Source of the DNA: Candidatus Poribacteria bacterium | Lineage (GTDB): Bacteria > Poribacteria > WGA-4E > WGA-3G | Reading direction: 5' to 3' | DNA length: 64,000 nt | NCBI GenBank assembly: GCA_012267415.1 | Contig: JAAXGN010000016.1 | Coordinates: forward strand, 1-64,000 | Part shown: positions 62,101 to 64,000 of the stretch, in pieces | Layout: each line of letters starts with the position of its first letter | Numbering within the stretch: the first letter of the stretch is position 1 | The notes under the pieces: generated by a model | What the model saw: only the letters and a program-made list of their open reading frames with translations | What the model was told of the DNA's origin: nothing | The model's database searches: none | Position numbers and translations under genes: made by a program

Positions 62101-64000
62101 TCCCAATTTTTGGATACATATCAAGCAAGTATTCATAGATGTTTTCCCGTTCAAAACTATCGGTAGTCATCTCAAGAGCTTTTTCATAAGTAGTGCTTGC
62201 TTCGGTAAGTTTTCCATCTTCTCTTAACTGATCCGCACGTGCCCTTTGTTGTGCGTACGTAAGTACGTTGTCCTTTTCCACCTTTTGTTCAGTGTCTTCA
62301 CTGTTTTTCTCACTTTCAGTAAGCTTTAATAACTCTTCTTCAATATCCTGTCGCTCCCATTCTGATCCCGTGTACCGGATTGCTTCTTGGTATGCCATCT
62401 TAGCAGCATCCACATCCTCTTTACGCAGATAGAGTGTAGCCATTTCTTGGTAGAGTTCGGCATTGCCAGGGTTAATTTCAACTGCTTTTTTGTATGCAGT
62501 GATAGCATCATCGGTCCGATCCGCATCGGCATAGAGTTTTGCAATACGGATGTAATTGACACTGTTGTCGGCATCACGGTCGATGTAGTGTTGTGCTATT
62601 TCGATTGCTTTGTTAATATTACCTGCTTTCTGATAGGTACGGACAAGTCCATCTTGAAACTTTGAGTTTCCCGGATCTTCAGCAAGGAGTGATTCCCATG
62701 TTGCAACAGCATTATCGTATCGGTTTTGGGTCGTATATATTGAAGCAAGTTGTGCCCGAGATTCGAAGTCTTCTGGCATGATTTCTTGGAGATGTGTGTA
62801 GAAGGTTATTGCTTTTTTTCTATCTCCGCGTCGCGCGAAATCTTTCGCCAAAGTTCGCAACGTGCCGATGTCCATCGCTTGTATTTTATCCTTCAGTTGG
62901 GTTGAATTGTTGAAATCAGTGCGACGTCTTTTGATTGCTACCACTTGTTCTTCTGCTTGCCTGCGATAGTATGATTGAACAGACAGGTCGTTAACGATTT
63001 GGTTAAAAATCGGTTCAGCCTCATCCCACATTTGGTTCTGCATATAAATCGAACCCAAATCCATCAGGTCATCAAAATCGTTCCTATATTGCAACTTGAG
63101 TCTGCCCATTTTACGATATGCCTCTTGTGCTTTCTCTGTTTCCCCCTTTAGTCCGTATATCATGCCGAGTCTATTGTATACCGTCCAAGCCCAATATCCT
63201 TGTTGGTTTGGCACAATGTTTTCAAGAATCTGCAATTCTCGTTCTCGCATCCCTGCAAGTCGATAAGCATCCGCCAAACGTGTAAGGGCACCACTATTTA
63301 AAGTATTGAACGTGTCCGCATCAAGAAGTTGCATGGTGAGTTTATCTGCACCTTCCCAGTCATTCGCTGCAATTTTCATTGTAGCAATGAGATATCGTAA
63401 GTTATTATCCGATGGCTTTGCTGCGAGTTTTGTTTCATATTCCTTGATGAATTCCGCCAATCCACCGTATAATTTATAGTAACGTATCAATATTGATAGT
63501 GTCGTTTCTTGCCAATACAATGTTTCCTCGGTTTTCAGTAAATTCCTGAGTATCTGAATTGCTTTCTCATATTCACCTATATCGGTATATGCACCAGCCA
63601 TGTTTCGAATATAGTATGTGTCACTCGGTTGTGCTTCAATCAACTTTTCATATATTTCTATAGCAGCTTTATGATTGTTTGTATCCCTAAGTTCAGTGGC
63701 TACATCTCGTGCTAATTCGTTATTATAATCACGTCCAATGGATGGCGTTATCATATCTTTGGATAGAGAGACGAGTTCGTCAACTCTCTTTGCCCTAAAA
63801 AAGGTTTCAATTACATCCCACGTATCGTACCCAAGTATACTTGGATTGTCTTGGAGCAGTTTCGTATATTGCGGAATAGCATCCTCATATTTTCCACTTC
63901 GGTACAACAAACTTGCGTAACGTTTGCGCGTATCAGTGTCTTTAGGTCGTAAAGTGAGTGCAGTCTTGAATGCTGCTGATGCCTTTTCAATCTGTTCTGT
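59195..64000 (-). CDS. Giant TPR protein with LamG and sugar-binding-like domains (5' end outside window)
   Basis: The reading frame stays open to the window edge (residues TEQIEKASAAFKTALTLRP before the first in-frame candidate start at 63910), so about 1600 residues are visible and the N-terminus is missing. Most of it is a series of TPR repeats of about 34 residues. A LamG-like beta jelly roll is inserted at about 60540-61225 (ALQLDGNANYVEVENS, ATISFWMKPTAFPN, WYHIAGVIDATRNTIKLYVNG, IDDVRIWN), and TPRs resume after it. The last about 130 residues form a PA14/galactose-binding-like domain (VQFRFDSDDQGKVWLNG, LLVKVCEESGGWGFYLRI). It is likely extracellular or periplasmic, binding glycans or acting in assembly. 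Confidence 0.85.
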   Translation of the reverse strand, partial: TEQIEKASAAFKTALTLRPKDTDTRKRYASLLYRSGKYEDAIPQYTKLLQDNPSILGYDTWDVIETFFRAKRVDELVSLSKDMITPSIGRDYNNELARDVATELRDTNNHKAAIEIYEKLIEAQPSDTYYIRNMAGAYTDIGEYEKAIQILRNLLKTEETLYWQETTLSILIRYYKLYGGLAEFIKEYETKLAAKPSDNNLRYLIATMKIAANDWEGADKLTMQLLDADTFNTLNSGALTRLADAYRLAGMRERELQILENIVPNQQGYWAWTVYNRLGMIYGLKGETEKAQEAYRKMGRLKLQYRNDFDDLMDLGSIYMQNQMWDEAEPIFNQIVNDLSVQSYYRRQAEEQVVAIKRRRTDFNNSTQLKDKIQAMDIGTLRTLAKDFARRGDRKKAITFYTHLQEIMPEDFESRAQLASIYTTQNRYDNAVATWESLLAEDPGNSKFQDGLVRTYQKAGNINKAIEIAQHYIDRDADNSVNYIRIAKLYADADRTDDAITAYKKAVEINPGNAELYQEMATLYLRKEDVDAAKMAYQEAIRYTGSEWERQDIEEELLKLTESEKNSEDTEQKVEKDNVLTYAQQRARADQLREDGKLTEASTTYEKALEMTTDSFERENIYEYLLDMYPKIGNDKAAIEMHDLLAFSMGVYNAEQRARDRLINAYNSASKLDVLITIYKTKLENDPKNINSMEMLADAYKKANDHKKTAEMYQAIITLQPDNVKSYYWTAAAYNRDGQSDLAEQMLRQGESALSVSYRKSSAFFLRELGDICYNGRLYDSAIKLVYAAIGESTSSPDESTYELLAKSYLAAKRYEEAVYAYQQLVNLPGSGWRRDEARRAIESASKLGKLYDKQIPKLLKQVQEYPDDPEVRLTLAQTYEKADKPEESITHYEKLSQLQPNDVRWQKKLGDLYKKERLQRSLTGQVYENTALQLDGNANYVEVENSDSLRRITRQATISFWMKPTAFPNRYAPIIFKGDERKSNLSNRSYAFLLQEQGKIQIASAPSGRSQRQFYTDAGTIQLNQWYHIAGVIDATRNTIKLYVNGIELGNNTLSGQQNFYESHLPLRIGWTHEIERPTQSPFVGLIDDVRIWNIARRGNQIRSDMNTELKGDEQGLVAYWKFNDATDDMVLDATSHKNHGKIIGNAKFTSYSRPIFESAKSAQLTKASAAYEKAVKLDPTSYELYDLLAETYDRSGQSSKAEEVYLRALDAPLTQRNHDDAIQAIWSFYENRKDQDKGIAILEQLKQRQKNSVMLYQLLGDVYRSVGDTEKSDHAYTQWIELRRRQLNQQGSGYQDFAEELIKKEIFPIEAIEVAKRAVQHNSNYTNILTLGYAYLADGQNDIALEEFKRGLNILKSGSFQRKFFSWIFNYGEKIEDKETYVEMLNELVNVIPDNLIVQLNLSLLLADYCVKNDMQDKARTYIQNTGFITEDAWLYLGPFDNIRGIGHDTAYIQEDITQVDMNKKYDADNKKISWKNLPDDKLDGFINMGEGRDWETAYAFTTIVSPDARKVQFRFDSDDQGKVWLNGAKVYARRTSHPTEIDRYVFPVTLKQGTNSLLVKVCEESGGWGFYLRITDEHGKPYKDLQFRRPDTGSVVQQ

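Overview
The window looks like a chromosomal segment of an uncultivated bacterium, most like Candidatus Poribacteria or a related PVC-like or FCB-like lineage. The reasons are the gene content: large WD40 propellers with a characteristic N-terminal module, paired sulfatases, phytanoyl-CoA dioxygenase, several Gfo/Idh/MocA oxidoreductases and xylose-isomerase-like TIM barrels, SUMF1-domain proteins, and a giant TPR/LamG protein. Base composition is moderate, genes are short of strong operons in places, and intergenic gaps carry many palindromic repeats. This assignment is inference from gene families; no rRNA, tRNA or CRISPR array was seen.

Layout. 1-1031: end of a frameshifted DNA methyltransferase and a truncated HNH endonuclease, a decayed restriction-modification unit. 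1076-3070: unknown exported protein. 3110-8990 (minus): three 14-blade WD40 proteins, the middle one split into two genes. 9173-9877: CBM9-like lipoprotein. 10210-12531: membrane-anchored repeat protein plus GT4 glycosyltransferase. 12716-16847: PhyH dioxygenase, then a LarA-like protein, UbiX and a UbiA-family prenyltransferase (quinone-type operon). 17034-28859: catabolic genes (TIM-barrel isomerases, two sulfatases, oxidoreductase, GH32, mannonate dehydratase) mixed with HicB, NUDIX, a metallopeptidase with a VHL-beta-like domain and a second DNA methyltransferase.

28852-34703 is the most unusual block: a lidless Hsp70 followed by a truncated gene remnant and three tandem proteins that join a J-domain-like module (without HPD) to a SUMF1/C-type-lectin-fold domain. 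34926-40788: oxidoreductase, then a three-subunit xanthine-dehydrogenase/CoxMSL-type molybdoenzyme whose genes are interrupted by two different miniature repeats flanking a small zinc-ribbon gene. 40860-44515: PIN toxin fused to an antitoxin-like tail, hydrolase, three very small membrane proteins, isomerase and an MNT-HEPN fusion. 44525-49708: DUF6807, an unknown protein, DUF2971 and a large single-chain restriction-methylase.

50186-56575: Rieske-domain protein overlapping a Tat-exported sulfite-oxidase-like molybdoenzyme, phosphoesterase, RDD protein and two polytopic membrane proteins (one frameshifted). 56626-64000 (minus): QueG, PheA and the 5'-incomplete giant TPR/LamG/sugar-binding protein. 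At least two families of MITE-like inverted-repeat elements (ends ATGAAGATTAA and TAGTRAAC...AATTAATG) recur through the window, with several other palindromic clusters.
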